64,000 nt of DNA from Marinobacter aromaticivorans (GCF_002806975.1 NZ_NIHD01000004.1:1-64000), one strand, 5' to 3'. Shown: positions 17,152 to 27,683, counted from the first letter of the stretch. Notes: generated from the letters alone by a model not told the origin. Made by a program: numbers and translations.

Positions 17152-18525
17152 ATGTCTTCCTTTAAAGATCTTGATCTGTCTGCAGCCATGCAGGCCAATC
17201 TTGCCCAGCTGGGTTTTTCCGAGCCAACGGATATTCAGGCCCGGGCTTTGCCCCACTGTTTAGCCGGGCGCGATGTGATCGCCATGGCCCAGACCGGCAG
17301 CGGTAAAACGGCAGCTTTCGGTATCGGGCTGATTGAGAGCCTCAGGCCAAAGCGGTTTGCAGTGCAAGGGCTGGTAATGTGCCCGACTCGCGAGCTGGCG
17401 GATCAGGTTGCCAAGGCATTACGGGAATTGGCGCGGGCGCGGGAGAATATCAAGATCCTTACGCTGTGTGGTGGCGTTTCCATTGGCCCCCAGATTGGTT
17501 CCCTGGCACATGGCGCGCACATTATTGTCGGCACTCCGGGGCGAATCGCGGACCATCTGCGCAAGGGCACTCTGGATCTGAAACACCTCACAACTCTGGT
17601 GCTTGATGAAGCGGACCGGATGCTCGACATGGGGTTCCAGGACGCCATGGAAGAAATTCTGGGTTATACACCCAAACAGCGTCAGACATTGATGTTCTCG
17701 GCTACCTGGCCGGAATCGATTCGTAAGCTGAGTTCCGGCTTTCAGCAGAACCCCGTGGATGTGCGTGCACAGGCCCGGAGTATGAATTCGGATATTCATG
17801 AGGTGTTTTACGAGATTCCTGCCCGGGAACGCACTCGTGCCATCATCAGCCTGCTGTCTGAGCATCAGCCTGCCTCCTGCCTGGTGTTCTGTTCCATGAA
17901 GCAGCAGTGTGATGAGTTGGCAGGCGAACTGGGCGCACAAGGCTTCTCGGCGCTGGCATTGCATGGTGACCTGGAGCAACGGGAGCGCGACAGCGTTCTG
18001 GTGCGTTTTGCAAATCAGAGTTGCCAGGTTCTGGTGGCAACAGATGTTGCAGCCCGTGGGCTCGATATCAAGGCATTGCCGCTGGTTATCAACGCAGAGC
18101 CTGCCCGGGACCCGGAAGTGCACACGCATCGGATAGGGCGCACCGGGCGTGCGGGGGAGTCCGGGCTGGCGGTTACCCTGTGCAGCCCGTCCCAGGGCCA
18201 CAAGATCAACCGCCTTGAGGCTGAACGGGGCAGCCCGGTAGTGTGGGGCGATACGGAAATTTTGTTGTCTGTTCCGCCGAATCCGGTCGCTCCTGCCATG
18301 AAAACGCTTTGCATCGCCGCCGGGCGCAAGGAAAAGCTCAGGCCAGGTGATGTGCTGGGTGCGCTAACCGGGGAAGCCGGGCTGAAAGGCAAGTCCGTGG
18401 GCAAGATCGACCTGTTTGATTTCCAGTGTTTCGTGGCGGTGGAAGCTGCTCAGGCCAGGCGCGCTCTTGAGCGACTCGAGAGCGGAAAAGTAAAGGGTCG
18501 CAAGCTAAGAGTAAGGATGGTTTGA
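17152..18525 (+). CDS. dbpA: ATP-dependent RNA helicase DbpA
   Basis: A 457-aa DEAD-box helicase. The Q motif region, Walker A AQTGSGKT, motif II DEAD, SAT, and motif VI HRIGRTGRAG are all intact. The C-terminal 75 residues (KLRPGDVLGALTG to KGRKLRVRM) form the DbpA RNA-binding domain that recognises hairpin 92 of 23S rRNA, so it acts in 50S subunit assembly. Length matches E. coli DbpA (457 aa). Confidence 0.93.
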   Translation: MSSFKDLDLSAAMQANLAQLGFSEPTDIQARALPHCLAGRDVIAMAQTGSGKTAAFGIGLIESLRPKRFAVQGLVMCPTRELADQVAKALRELARARENIKILTLCGGVSIGPQIGSLAHGAHIIVGTPGRIADHLRKGTLDLKHLTTLVLDEADRMLDMGFQDAMEEILGYTPKQRQTLMFSATWPESIRKLSSGFQQNPVDVRAQARSMNSDIHEVFYEIPARERTRAIISLLSEHQPASCLVFCSMKQQCDELAGELGAQGFSALALHGDLEQRERDSVLVRFANQSCQVLVATDVAARGLDIKALPLVINAEPARDPEVHTHRIGRTGRAGESGLAVTLCSPSQGHKINRLEAERGSPVVWGDTEILLSVPPNPVAPAMKTLCIAAGRKEKLRPGDVLGALTGEAGLKGKSVGKIDLFDFQCFVAVEAAQARRALERLESGKVKGRKLRVRMV

Positions 18526-18744
18526 GATCCGGCGTTACAGGCTTCTGCAGTTAGCGGTAGATATCGCGAAACACTCGGAAACTCCGTATAGTCATTTGCA
18601 TTTCGGTTGCTCACGGCTTGTGAAACCGGTAAATTACGCAGGATTTTACCTCCCGGTATGCTCCGGCGCTCTATAAGACACAGGCCTTATACGTTTCGGT
18701 TGCTCCGGGGAAAATCCATAAATCAATACAGGTAGCTGTTCAAT
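18526..18744 (+). promoter_or_regulatory. Leader region of oadGAB
   Basis: 219 bases without a gene. It contains a direct repeat tttcggttgctc at 18601-18612 and 18694-18705, and small hairpins between them (ggtaaa...tttacc, ataag...cttat). A possible -10 tatagt lies at 18587-18592. This could be a structured 5' leader or a region with repeated operator sites. No known riboswitch class is recognised. Confidence 0.35.
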
Positions 18745-18996
18745 ATGGATGACCTGATGTCACAAGCCGTCGATCTGATGATTGCGGGTATGGGCTTTGT
18801 GTTCGTGTTCCTGATTATTCTGGTGTTCGCGACCCTGCTTATGTCCAAACTGCTGATCCGGTTTGCTCCGCCAGAACCGGCAACCCCGGCCAAAACTCCC
18901 CGTGCCAAGCCCAAGGCGCCTGCATCAGTTGACCCTGATACGGCAGAGGCGATCAAAAAGGCGATTGCGCAATTCCGGTCGCGCCACAAGAAGTGA
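18745..18996 (+). CDS. oadG: Oxaloacetate decarboxylase gamma subunit
   Basis: An 83-aa small membrane subunit: one N-terminal helix (about 12-36, GMGFVFVFLIILVFATLLM), then a Pro/Ala/Lys-rich cytoplasmic tail ending in basic residues (SRHKK). The gamma subunit holds the OadA-OadB complex together and binds Zn2+ in known members, though the C-terminal His residues are few here (one). First gene of oadGAB. Confidence 0.85.
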   Translation: MDDLMSQAVDLMIAGMGFVFVFLIILVFATLLMSKLLIRFAPPEPATPAKTPRAKPKAPASVDPDTAEAIKKAIAQFRSRHKK

Positions 18997-19041
18997 CCTG
19001 GTAACCGATTAGATACAACCTTTAAACAGAAGGCTGACACG

Positions 19042-20829
19042 ATGACTGACACAAAGAAACCGCTGGGGATTACGGACGTTATACTTCGCGACGCCCACCA
19101 GTCCCTGCTTGCCACCCGTATGCGGCTTGATGACATGCTGCCCATTGCCGAGAAGCTCGACAAAGTTGGTTTCTGGTCTCTGGAATCCTGGGGTGGAGCT
19201 ACCTTCGACTCCTGCATTCGCTACCTGGGCGAAGACCCCTGGGAGCGTATTCGTGAACTGAAAAAAGTCATGCCCAACACGCCCCAGCAAATGCTGTTGC
19301 GCGGCCAGAACCTTCTGGGTTACCGCCATTACGCGGATGATGTGGTTGAGAGGTTTGTTGAACGTGCGGCGGAAAACGGCGTGGATGTGTTCCGTATTTT
19401 TGACGCCATGAACGATCCCCGTAACCTGGCGACTGCCATCAAGGCCGTTCGCAAGACCGGCAAGCACGCGCAGGGCACCATTTCTTATACCACCAGCCCG
19501 GTACACACCATCGAGATGTGGGTTGAGCTGGCAAAAGAAGTTGCGGACATGGGCGCGGATTCTATTGCGATCAAGGATATGGCGGGTATTCTCAAGCCTT
19601 ATGTGGCCTTTGATCTGGTCAGCCGTCTGAAGAAAGAGCTGGATATTCCGATTCACATGCAGTGCCACGCCACCACCGGCATGTCTACCGCTACAGCCAT
19701 CAAGGCAGCGGAAGCGGGTATTGATAACGTGGATACGGCGATTTCCTCCATGAGCATGACCTACGGCCATTCGCCCACTGAGGCAGTGGTTGCCATTCTT
19801 GAGGGCACAGACCGTGACACGGGTCTGGATCTTGTGCTGCTGGAAGAGATTGCCAGTTATTTCCGCGAAGTTCGCAAGAAGTACGCAAAGTTTGAAGGCA
19901 GCCTCCGTGGCACCGATTCCCGCATCCTGATTGCCCAGGTGCCCGGTGGCATGCTCACCAACATGGAAAACCAGCTCAAGGAACAGAACGCTGCAGACAA
20001 GTTTGATGAAGTTCTGGCTGAAATTCCCAAGGTGCGTGAAGATCTCGGTTTCATCCCGCTGGTAACGCCGACTTCCCAGATTGTGGGTACTCAGGCGGTA
20101 CTGAACGTTCTGACCGGTGAGCGCTACAAGTCCATTTCCAAGGAAACGTCTGCCATCCTGAAGGGTGAGTACGGTGCTGCGCCAGCGCCGTTCAACAAGG
20201 AACTGCAGGAGCGCGTTCTCGATGGAAAGGAAGCGATTACCTGTCGTCCGGCAGACAACATCGAGCCGGAAATGGACAAGTTGACCGACGAGTTGAAAAA
20301 GCTGGCAGACGAGAAGGGCATCAGGCTGGCAGATAACATTGTCGATGATGTTCTGACTTACGCGCTGTTCCCGCAGATCGGCCTGAAGTTCCTGGAAAAC
20401 CGTGATAACCCCGACGCCTTTGAGCCGGTTCCCTCGGCGGAAGATGCGGCCCCGGCCAAAAAGGCCAGCGGTCCTGAAACCTATACCGTTGAAGTGAATG
20501 GCAAGAAGTACGTGGTTGCGGTTTCTGAAGGTGGTGAAATCTCCCAGATCCAGAGCGAGGGTGGTGCTGCAGCTGCACCGGCAGCGGCCTCTGCGCCAGC
20601 GCCGGCAGCAGGTGAAGGTGAGCCTGTTATTGCGCCTCTGGGTGGCAACATCTTCAAGGTTCTGGTGTCACCGGGTGACGCCGTTGAAGAAGGCGATGTG
20701 CTGATTATTCTCGAGGCCATGAAAATGGAAACCGAGATTCGCGCTCAGAAAGCCGGCACAGTCGGCGAAGTCTTCATCAAGGTCGGTGATGCCGTCTCTC
20801 CTGATGATGAAATGCTGACAATCGCATAA
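19042..20829 (+). CDS. oadA: Oxaloacetate decarboxylase alpha subunit (biotin carrier)
   Basis: A 595-aa carboxyltransferase subunit that moves CO2 from oxaloacetate to biotin, yielding pyruvate. The catalytic TIM-barrel begins with [17 protein letters not shown]; the metal-binding MQCHATTGM and conserved carboxyltransferase lysine region ([10 protein letters not shown]) are intact. A conserved domain, an Ala/Pro linker (about 510-525) and a biotinyl domain with EAMKME at the modified lysine follow. It partners with OadB in the membrane. Confidence 0.93.
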   Translation: MTDTKKPLGITDVILRDAHQSLLATRMRLDDMLPIAEKLDKVGFWSLESWGGATFDSCIRYLGEDPWERIRELKKVMPNTPQQMLLRGQNLLGYRHYADDVVERFVERAAENGVDVFRIFDAMNDPRNLATAIKAVRKTGKHAQGTISYTTSPVHTIEMWVELAKEVADMGADSIAIKDMAGILKPYVAFDLVSRLKKELDIPIHMQCHATTGMSTATAIKAAEAGIDNVDTAISSMSMTYGHSPTEAVVAILEGTDRDTGLDLVLLEEIASYFREVRKKYAKFEGSLRGTDSRILIAQVPGGMLTNMENQLKEQNAADKFDEVLAEIPKVREDLGFIPLVTPTSQIVGTQAVLNVLTGERYKSISKETSAILKGEYGAAPAPFNKELQERVLDGKEAITCRPADNIEPEMDKLTDELKKLADEKGIRLADNIVDDVLTYALFPQIGLKFLENRDNPDAFEPVPSAEDAAPAKKASGPETYTVEVNGKKYVVAVSEGGEISQIQSEGGAAAAPAAASAPAPAAGEGEPVIAPLGGNIFKVLVSPGDAVEEGDVLIILEAMKMETEIRAQKAGTVGEVFIKVGDAVSPDDEMLTIA

Positions 20830-20843
20830 AGGGCCAGCATTCC

Positions 20844-22178
20844 ATGGAAAAATTAATGACGTTATGGACAGGTAGTGGCCTGTTCAATATAGAACTTGGC
20901 CAGGTGATCATGATCGCTGTTGGTCTGCTTCTTCTGTACCTTGCGATTCGCAAGGGGTTCGAGCCGTTGCTGCTGGTACCCATCGGGTTTGGTGGCATTC
21001 TGGCGAACATCCCGGAGGCAGGGCTTGCCCTGACTGCGGCGGAAAATGCCATTCATTTTGCCTTGAATGGCGGAAAGGGCGAGATTCTGGCTGCTCTGGC
21101 AGCACCGCTGGATGTGGCCTATCAGGCCGGGCAGGCAATTACGCCCGAACTGAAAGATGCTTTCAAGGTGGCCATTAAAGAAGCGAGTTATTCCGAAATG
21201 GCTATGGCTAATGCCATCGCTCAGGATGCAGGTTATGGCAATGGCATGCTGTATAACTTCTACTCTGTGGTGATCGGCAGCACCATCGGGCCTCTGGTTA
21301 TTTTCATGGGCGTTGGCGCCATGACAGACTTCGGTCCGCTGCTGGCCAATCCGAAAACCATGCTGTTGGGTGCCGCAGCCCAGTTCGGTATCTTTGGAAC
21401 GGTTCTGGGGGCTGCACTTCTGGACTGGTTGGGCATTCTGGATTTCACCATTCTGGAAGCCGCTGCTATCGGTATCATTGGTGGTGCTGATGGCCCGACA
21501 TCCATTTATGTATCCAGTGTTCTGGCTCCGCATCTGTTGGGCGCCATTGCAGTGTCTGCATACGCCTATATGGCGATGGTGCCGATGATTCAGCCGCCCA
21601 TTATGAAGGCACTGACCAGTGAGAAGGAGCGGGCGATCAAAATGTCCCAGCTTCGCCCGGTCAGCAAGCGTGAAAAAATCTTTTTCCCGCTGGTTGTTCT
21701 GATTGCTGTTGTTCTGTTCCTGCCGGATGCAGCGCCGCTGCTGGGTATGTTCTGCTTTGGTAACCTGATGCGCGAGTGTGGTGTGGTGGAGCGTCTGAGC
21801 GACACTTCCCAGAATGCGCTCATCAACATCACCACGATTTTCCTGGGTTTGTCTGTTGGCTCCAAGCTGATGGCGGACAAGTTCCTGGATGCCCAGACAC
21901 TGGGTATTCTGGGGCTGGGTATCGTGGCCTTTGGTGTGGGAACCGCTTGTGGTGTTCTTATGGCCAAGCTGATGAACAAGTTCACCAAGGATCCGATCAA
22001 CCCGTTGATTGGCTCTGCCGGTGTATCTGCGGTGCCGATGGCAGCGCGGGTGTCCAACAAGGTTGGTCTTGAGGCGAATCCGCAGAATTTCCTGCTGATG
22101 CACGCTATGGGGCCGAACGTTGCTGGTGTTATCGGTTCGGCTGTTGCTGCGGGTGTGATGATCAAGCTGCTTGGCTGA
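20844..22178 (+). CDS. oadB: Oxaloacetate decarboxylase beta subunit, Na+ pump
   Basis: A 444-aa membrane protein that decarboxylates carboxybiotin and pumps Na+ outward. Motifs of the family are clear: [23 protein letters not shown], and [13 protein letters not shown]. About nine membrane segments. It follows oadA by 14 bases and ends before a strong terminator. Length is close to the usual 430-440 aa. Confidence 0.93.
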   Translation: MEKLMTLWTGSGLFNIELGQVIMIAVGLLLLYLAIRKGFEPLLLVPIGFGGILANIPEAGLALTAAENAIHFALNGGKGEILAALAAPLDVAYQAGQAITPELKDAFKVAIKEASYSEMAMANAIAQDAGYGNGMLYNFYSVVIGSTIGPLVIFMGVGAMTDFGPLLANPKTMLLGAAAQFGIFGTVLGAALLDWLGILDFTILEAAAIGIIGGADGPTSIYVSSVLAPHLLGAIAVSAYAYMAMVPMIQPPIMKALTSEKERAIKMSQLRPVSKREKIFFPLVVLIAVVLFLPDAAPLLGMFCFGNLMRECGVVERLSDTSQNALINITTIFLGLSVGSKLMADKFLDAQTLGILGLGIVAFGVGTACGVLMAKLMNKFTKDPINPLIGSAGVSAVPMAARVSNKVGLEANPQNFLLMHAMGPNVAGVIGSAVAAGVMIKLLG

Positions 22179-22198
22179 TTGTTGCTCTTGTACTGCAG

Positions 22199-22232
22199 AA
22201 AACCCCGCCTTGCTTTCGCTTGGCGGGGTTTT
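22199..22232 (+). terminator. Rho-independent terminator after oadB
   Basis: aaaaccccgcc / ggcggggtttt form an 11-bp stem with a 12-nt loop, followed by ctgttttt. Placed 20 bases after the oadB stop. Confidence 0.85.
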
Positions 22233-22266
22233 CTGTTTTTGTGGCCTCGTGCTATGAGTCCGAGTC

Positions 22267-22366
22267 GGTGCGGGGCCGATTTTCAGGAACCGCTACAAGC
22301 ACATCCCTGTGCGCTTGTCTCCGGCCGTCCATGGCCTACGACATTCCTGAAAATCGGCCCCGCACC
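22267..22366. repeat. Core-and-arms hairpin element, copy 1
   Basis: Perfect 23-bp inverted arms (22267-22289 and 22344-22366) enclose a 54-nt core (22290-22343) that starts ccgctacaagcaca and ends atggcctacgaca. The core shares 48 of 54 bases with the core at 48764-48817, while the arms of the two copies are unrelated in sequence. Inside the core, gcac/gtgc and ggcc/ggcc can form two small hairpins, giving a branched structure. It lies between the 3' ends of oadB and dnaE2. No protein is supported. Confidence 0.85.
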
Positions 22367-22406
22367 AACTCTTTGATCTTCGGTATTCGCCTTCTTAAAA
22401 ACTTGT

Positions 22407-25400
22407 TTAATGAAAGTCTCGCGAGCTGACCGGAAGTGTCTGTATCAGATGGCTCAGATCCGAGAGCTTTCCCGCCATAACGTGAACAATGTCGCCCTCT
22501 CTTTCCAGAATGCCTTTTACGTGCAACAACCGTGCGGTGAGTAACGGTTTTCGTTGGCGGCGGGCGGTTTCGAGCCATACGACGACGTTTACGTTGCCGG
22601 TTTCGTCTTCCAGGGTTACGAAGGTAACGCCGGAGGCGGAGCCGGGGCGTTGGCGGCCGGTTACCAGACCGGCTACCTGTACGGGGATGCCGGCTTTGGT
22701 GGTTTTGAGTTGTTCGGCGCTGAGGCAGAACTGTAAGTGGCCTTGTTCCCGGAGCAGGGCCAATGGGTGGCGTTGCAGGGTCAGGCCCTGGCTGGTGTAG
22801 TCGGCGAGGATGTTCTGGCCTTCGGTGGGCTCCGGGAGTTGGTTGCAGGTTTCGGGTTCGTAGTTTTCGTTGTCTTCTGCAACAGTTTCGGCTGTTGAAA
22901 AAAGCCCGGTGGGTTTTTCGTGGCCCAGCAGTTGCCAGTAGGCCTGGTGGCGGTTGTCTGCAAAAGCAGACATGGCGTTTGCGCCGGCCAGGAGTTCCAT
23001 TTCCCGCTGGTTGAGGTCTGCCAGGCGGCGCAGCTCGGCGGCGGATCGGTAGCCGGTTTCGGGGCGCTGCTGGCACAGGCGTTTTGCAGCGCTTTCCGGG
23101 AAGCCGCGGATGATTCTCAGGCCCAGGCGTAGCTGCAGGTCCGGGCTTTCCAGGGTGTGTTCCCACTGGCTTTTGTTGATGTCTGGTGGCAGTGCCGTCA
23201 CCTTATGGCGCTTGGCGTCCTGTAGCAGTTGTGATGGGGAGTAGAACCCCATGGGCTGGCTGTTGAGTAGGGCGCAGTAGAAGGCGGCCGGGTAGTGGCG
23301 TTTTATCCAGGCGGAGATGTAAACGAGCAGGGCGAAGCTGGCGGCGTGGGATTCCGGGAAGCCGTAGCCGCCGAAGCCGCAGATTTGCAGGTAGAGGCGT
23401 TCGGCAAAGTCGGCGTCGTGGCCTCTTGCCAGCATGCCGTTGATGAGTTTTTCCCGGAAGGGAGTCATGTCGCCGTGGGATTTCCAGGCGGCCATGGCGC
23501 GGCGGAGTTGGTCGGCTTCGCCGGCGGTGAAGCCGGCGGCAACCATGGCCAGTTTGATGACCTGTTCCTGAAAAATGGGCACACCCAAAGTGCGTTCCAG
23601 TACGCCACGGATGGCGTCGTTGGGATAACTTACAGGCTCTAGGCCGTGCTTGCGGCGCAGGTAAGGGTGCACCATGTCGCCCTGGATGGGGCCGGGGCGA
23701 ACGATGGCAACCTCAATGACCAGGTCGTAGAAGGTTTCGGGTTTCAGCCTGGGCAGCATGTTGATCTGGGCGCGGGATTCCACCTGGAATACGCCGATAC
23801 TGTCGCCTTTTTGCAGCATGGTGTAGGTAGCCCGGTCTTCTTTTGGAATGTCCTGCATGCCAAAGGGCCGGCCTTTCTGGTGGCTGATCAGTTCCAGAGC
23901 TTTACGGATGGCCGTAAGCATACCCAGGGCGAGCACATCCACTTTCATCAGGCCCAGGCTTTCCAGGTCGTCTTTGTCCCACTGGATAACGGTGCGGTCG
24001 GCCATGGCGGCGTTTTCTACCGGTACCAGCTCAGCCAGCGGGCCGGAACTGATCACAAAGCCGCCCACGTGCTGGGACAGGTGGCGCGGAAAGCCGAGCA
24101 GGGTGTTCACCAGGGCAAAGAACTGGTCGGCGACTTTCGGGTTGCGGGTCAGGCGTTTGTCGAGAATCTGCTGGCGCCAGTTGGTGGCTTTGTCGCGCCA
24201 GTCGATGCCTTCCAGCAGTTGTTCCACCAGTGCCGGATCAAACCCCAGAGCCTTGCCAACGTCGCGGATGGCGCTGCGGGGGCGGTAGCGTATAACCGTT
24301 GCCGCCAGGGCGGCACGCTCCCGGCTATAGCGCCGGTAGATGTACTGGATGACTTCTTCCCGGCGTTCGTGTTCAAAGTCCACATCGATATCCGGCGGCT
24401 CGTTTCTGTCTTTGGAGATGAAGCGCTCAAACAGCAGATCCACCTGGGCCGGGTTTACTTCGGTAATCCCCAGGCAATAGCACACCGCAGAGTTGGCGGC
24501 AGAACCCCGGCCCTGGCACAGAATGCCGCGGTTGCGGGCGAAGGCAACTATGTCGTGGATGGTGAGGAAGTAGTGTTCGTACTTCATCTCCGAAATCAGT
24601 CCCAGTTCTTTGCGGATCAGGGCCTGAACAGACAGTGGTGTTCCTTTCGGGTAACGTCGCTGCTCACCTTCCCGGGTCAGGCGCTTCAGGTAAGCTGCCG
24701 GGGTTTCTCCTTCTGGCACAAGGTCTGGCGGGTATTCGTAGCGCAGGCTGCCGGGCTCGAAGGTACATTGTTGAGCAATGTGTACTGACTCTTTCAGCCA
24801 GGCTTCGGGAAACAGGCGTTGCAGCACCGGTATCGGGCGCAGGTAGCGTTCACCGTTCTGGAACAGGCAGTGGCCGGCATTTTCCAGGCTGGTGTGGTTG
24901 CGCAGGGCGGTGAGTACGTCTTGCAGGGGTTGGCGTTGCCGGCTGTGCATGTGGACTTCGCCGGTGGCGGTAACGGGGCAGCGCAGGTGGTCACTAAGCC
25001 AGCGGGCTCTGGCCAGTTGCTGTTCCTCACCGGATTCCAGGGTGCGGGCTGCGGCAATCCAGAGGCGGTGTTCGAACAGCCGGAGTAACCATTCGCCACA
25101 GGCCAGAGCCTGGTTAGAATCGGCTTCAGCGGGTGAGGGCGGCAGCCACAGGCACAGGCAGTCATCCAGAGCATGGATTTCCACGTCTTTATGGATAAGC
25201 TGATACTGCCCTTTTTCTGCTCGCCGCCGCCCGGTGGTTATGAGCTGGCAGAGTTGCCCGTAACCTTTACGGGTGCGGGCCAGAAGAATAAACCGGGGCG
25301 TGCTGGCACCGGGCGGGCTGTCGGCCAGTTCAAACCAGCTTCCGGTAATCAGTTTTACAGGGCTTTCTTTCAGTGCCGCCCAGGCGCGGGGGATACCCGC

Positions 25401-25541
25401 AACAGAGCAGGCATCGGTAATGGCCAAAGCGGCATACCCAAGCCCTGCTGCTCGTTCCGCAAGCTCATGGGGGTGAGATGCTCCAGTCAGAAAGGTGAAG
25501 TTGCTGAAACAGAACAATTCGGCATAAGAGGGTGCGGTCAT
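22407..25541 (-). CDS. dnaE2: Error-prone DNA polymerase DnaE2 (ImuC)
   Basis: A 1044-aa C-family polymerase. A PHP domain is at the N-terminus (about 1-250), then the polymerase core with [12 protein letters not shown], an active-site aspartate motif, and a C-terminal OB fold ([27 protein letters not shown]). The chosen ATG at 25541 overlaps the imuB stop by one base, which argues against the start four codons earlier. It lacks the tau- and clamp-contact C-terminal extension of replicative DnaE1 and is shorter. It performs lesion bypass with ImuA and ImuB after DNA damage. Confidence 0.93.
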   Translation of the reverse strand: MTAPSYAELFCFSNFTFLTGASHPHELAERAAGLGYAALAITDACSVAGIPRAWAALKESPVKLITGSWFELADSPPGASTPRFILLARTRKGYGQLCQLITTGRRRAEKGQYQLIHKDVEIHALDDCLCLWLPPSPAEADSNQALACGEWLLRLFEHRLWIAAARTLESGEEQQLARARWLSDHLRCPVTATGEVHMHSRQRQPLQDVLTALRNHTSLENAGHCLFQNGERYLRPIPVLQRLFPEAWLKESVHIAQQCTFEPGSLRYEYPPDLVPEGETPAAYLKRLTREGEQRRYPKGTPLSVQALIRKELGLISEMKYEHYFLTIHDIVAFARNRGILCQGRGSAANSAVCYCLGITEVNPAQVDLLFERFISKDRNEPPDIDVDFEHERREEVIQYIYRRYSRERAALAATVIRYRPRSAIRDVGKALGFDPALVEQLLEGIDWRDKATNWRQQILDKRLTRNPKVADQFFALVNTLLGFPRHLSQHVGGFVISSGPLAELVPVENAAMADRTVIQWDKDDLESLGLMKVDVLALGMLTAIRKALELISHQKGRPFGMQDIPKEDRATYTMLQKGDSIGVFQVESRAQINMLPRLKPETFYDLVIEVAIVRPGPIQGDMVHPYLRRKHGLEPVSYPNDAIRGVLERTLGVPIFQEQVIKLAMVAAGFTAGEADQLRRAMAAWKSHGDMTPFREKLINGMLARGHDADFAERLYLQICGFGGYGFPESHAASFALLVYISAWIKRHYPAAFYCALLNSQPMGFYSPSQLLQDAKRHKVTALPPDINKSQWEHTLESPDLQLRLGLRIIRGFPESAAKRLCQQRPETGYRSAAELRRLADLNQREMELLAGANAMSAFADNRHQAYWQLLGHEKPTGLFSTAETVAEDNENYEPETCNQLPEPTEGQNILADYTSQGLTLQRHPLALLREQGHLQFCLSAEQLKTTKAGIPVQVAGLVTGRQRPGSASGVTFVTLEDETGNVNVVVWLETARRQRKPLLTARLLHVKGILEREGDIVHVMAGKLSDLSHLIQTLPVSSRDFH

Positions 25542-26953
25542 CAGCCAAACCACCCGTGTATGAACCAGCCGTCGCGTACATCCCGGAACACCCAGGCCAG
25601 TTGGCCGCTATTGAGCTGGGCAATGTAATAATCCCTGTGTACCCTCTGGCCATCCCACCAGCCGCCGCTGATCCGTTCCGGGCCGGTAAACCAGGCTTTC
25701 GGGGTTTCCGTAAGTGGTTGCGGGCCTTGCAGAAGCCACAGAGGGCGACGGGGCAGTTGGTTATTTGTTGTTGTGCGGTTTGTTCTCCGCACTTCCGATG
25801 CGCTCCAGGCTCGCTCGGGCCGGTGATCTGCACGGGGCGCCAGTTGCCTTAATGCATTATCCCCAAGCCTTGCCTGCAAGCGGCTCATGAGGGTATGCCA
25901 GGCTTCGTTCAGATCCTGGTTTTCGCCCAGCAGATCCTGCCCGCCGGGCGCTTCCCGCCCAAGAAACCGTTTAACGACCAGGCGCAATGATACAACCGGG
26001 GCCTGCAAAGGCTGCTGTTCAAGTCGCAGGCTGATGAGGCTGAGAAACGCTTCCGCGCGGTGTTCTGGGCCGGATGTGCGAATACGCAGGCGCGTTGGTT
26101 CCGCGTGCCGGTGCCTGAGTAGCAGCAGCAGGCAGTCGGTATCCTGCTGGCGCCAGCACAGATCTTTTTCCAGCTCGGAGAGCATGCGGTGCAATGGAAA
26201 AAGCAGCCCCTGCGACTGCTCGATTTCCTGCACAAAATCGGCCTGCTGCCGGAAATGATGCGGTGGCTGCCAGGGCGCCCGGGGGTCGGGTCTGGAGCCC
26301 TGGATTTTCTGGATATACGCCAGGGTTTCCGGAGACAACCGGCGCGCCATCTCTGCCGGCGGTAAACTGAATACTTCCCCCAGAGTGTTCAGGCCAAGCC
26401 GCTGCAGTCGTGTACAGGTGCGTTCGTCAAACTCCGCAGCCAGCAGGGGCATCTTGCCAAGAGCCTGGAGGATGTGGGCTTTGTCGGAAGTACATGCTCC
26501 CGTACCGTTACGTGCAATCAGGCGTGCTGCCAATGGTGTGTGGCCTATGCCTGGCCAGGCAGTAAGCTGGCGCTCATGCAGTGCGTCTTCCACCGTTCGC
26601 CAGACTGCCGGAAGGCCACCGTACAAACGCTGCAGGCTACCGATTTCAGCCAGCAAGCCGTCTGGCGGGACCAGAACAATATGAGCTGCGTGCTGGTACA
26701 GCCAGCGGGCCTGGTCTTCCAGAATGCGCGCTTCCTGTTGTGGGTTTGCTCTTACTATGCCTAATTCCGGCACCAGGCTGATGGCTGTTTTCAGTTGCAT
26801 GCCAGCACTTACGCCCAAACCCCGGGCAGCCGGGCAGGCTTGTATTACCTTCTGCCCGGAGCCATTGACAATCACCAGCGCAGCCATGTTTTCGCCGGAG
26901 CGGCGAATATGATCCAGCAGCAGGTGAGGGAAATGCAGGTGCAGCCAGAGCAT
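25541..26953 (-). CDS. imuB: ImuB, Y-family polymerase homologue
   Basis: A 470-aa Y-family polymerase-like protein, part of the inducible mutasome. The family lacks the catalytic carboxylates and acts as an adaptor. The sequence here likewise starts LWLHLHFPHLLLDH without the usual DxD of active Pol IV/V. A C-terminal QLPRRPLWLL (about residue 402) looks like a beta-clamp-binding motif followed by the conserved RPLWLL segment. Coupled to dnaE2 by one-base overlap and to imuA by a 5-base gap. Confidence 0.92.
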   Translation of the reverse strand: MLWLHLHFPHLLLDHIRRSGENMAALVIVNGSGQKVIQACPAARGLGVSAGMQLKTAISLVPELGIVRANPQQEARILEDQARWLYQHAAHIVLVPPDGLLAEIGSLQRLYGGLPAVWRTVEDALHERQLTAWPGIGHTPLAARLIARNGTGACTSDKAHILQALGKMPLLAAEFDERTCTRLQRLGLNTLGEVFSLPPAEMARRLSPETLAYIQKIQGSRPDPRAPWQPPHHFRQQADFVQEIEQSQGLLFPLHRMLSELEKDLCWRQQDTDCLLLLLRHRHAEPTRLRIRTSGPEHRAEAFLSLISLRLEQQPLQAPVVSLRLVVKRFLGREAPGGQDLLGENQDLNEAWHTLMSRLQARLGDNALRQLAPRADHRPERAWSASEVRRTNRTTTNNQLPRRPLWLLQGPQPLTETPKAWFTGPERISGGWWDGQRVHRDYYIAQLNSGQLAWVFRDVRDGWFIHGWFG

Positions 26954-26958
26954 GGTAA

Positions 26959-27648
26959 TTACCGGGCAATTGCGGGCCAGGGGCCCTGGACGATGCGGGG
27001 CGTTTCATGGTGAAGCAGGCCCGCCCGGTGAGCCAGGGCAAGGGAACAGCGTTGGCCGGGCCAGCTGCCACGGCGTTTTACCACGTGCACCTTCAGGCTT
27101 TGCTGATTGTCGGGTTCCAGCTGAAGGCGTAAGGCAGCCGGAGAGTTCTGTTCGGCGTAGCGGCGCTCACGAAAAAGTACGCAAACGTTGCTGCCGGCTT
27201 CGGCGGCCAGCTGCAAGCGTCGGATTTCACGGGCAGCCAGCCTGCCAGGCCAGGCTATGACCAGACCTGTAACCGGGGAGCGCAGACAGTTTTCCAGGGT
27301 CCACAGAAAATCGTCTTTGCCTTCGGTATGGATCATGATGACCTGGTTCAGGTCGATATCTTCCCGCGCCAGTGCCGGAGCATAAGGCGTGTGCGGAGGG
27401 TTCAGCCAGAATACGGTTTTACCGGCCCGTGACAGCCTTTGCATGAGTGGTACCAGCAGGGTGAGTTCGCCAATTCCGGGGGTATCCAGCAGGCACTCGC
27501 TCAAAGCGCCCCGGGGCCAGCCAAGGCCTCCAAGCTGGTTGTCCAGAGCCTGATAGCCCGTCAGCTCGGCCAGTTGTGTGGTTTTGTTATGCCTGTGTCC
27601 CTGCCAGACACGGGCATCCTGCATTAGCGTGTCAAGAAGCTCGCTCAT
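26959..27648 (-). CDS. imuA: ImuA, RecA-like mutasome protein
   Basis: A 229-aa RecA/SulA-related protein, first gene of the imuA-imuB-dnaE2 cassette. GLGWPRGALSECL and TVFWLNPP are typical of the family; the Walker A region is degenerate (DTPGIGELTLL), as in other ImuA proteins. A LexA box lies 15-35 bases upstream of its ATG. ImuA supports translesion synthesis by ImuB and DnaE2. Confidence 0.88.
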   Translation of the reverse strand: MSELLDTLMQDARVWQGHRHNKTTQLAELTGYQALDNQLGGLGWPRGALSECLLDTPGIGELTLLVPLMQRLSRAGKTVFWLNPPHTPYAPALAREDIDLNQVIMIHTEGKDDFLWTLENCLRSPVTGLVIAWPGRLAAREIRRLQLAAEAGSNVCVLFRERRYAEQNSPAALRLQLEPDNQQSLKVHVVKRRGSWPGQRCSLALAHRAGLLHHETPRIVQGPWPAIAR

Positions 27649-27663
27649 GGTGAAATCCTGAAA

Positions 27664-27683
27664 TACTGTTTAAATATACAGTA
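27664..27683. promoter_or_regulatory. LexA (SOS) box
   Basis: tactgtttaaatatacagta is a near-perfect LexA operator (TACTGT-N8-ACAGTA form). It is 15 bases from the imuA start on the minus strand, so the mutasome should be repressed by LexA and induced by DNA damage. The divergent phhB starts about 110 bases away and may also be affected. Confidence 0.92.

Noticed and set aside
22220..22429. A 69-codon frame across repeat copy 1 and the dnaE2 end
   Set aside because: It consists of the hairpin element plus flanks; only the core peptide resembles the other copy, and it begins inside the oadB terminator.
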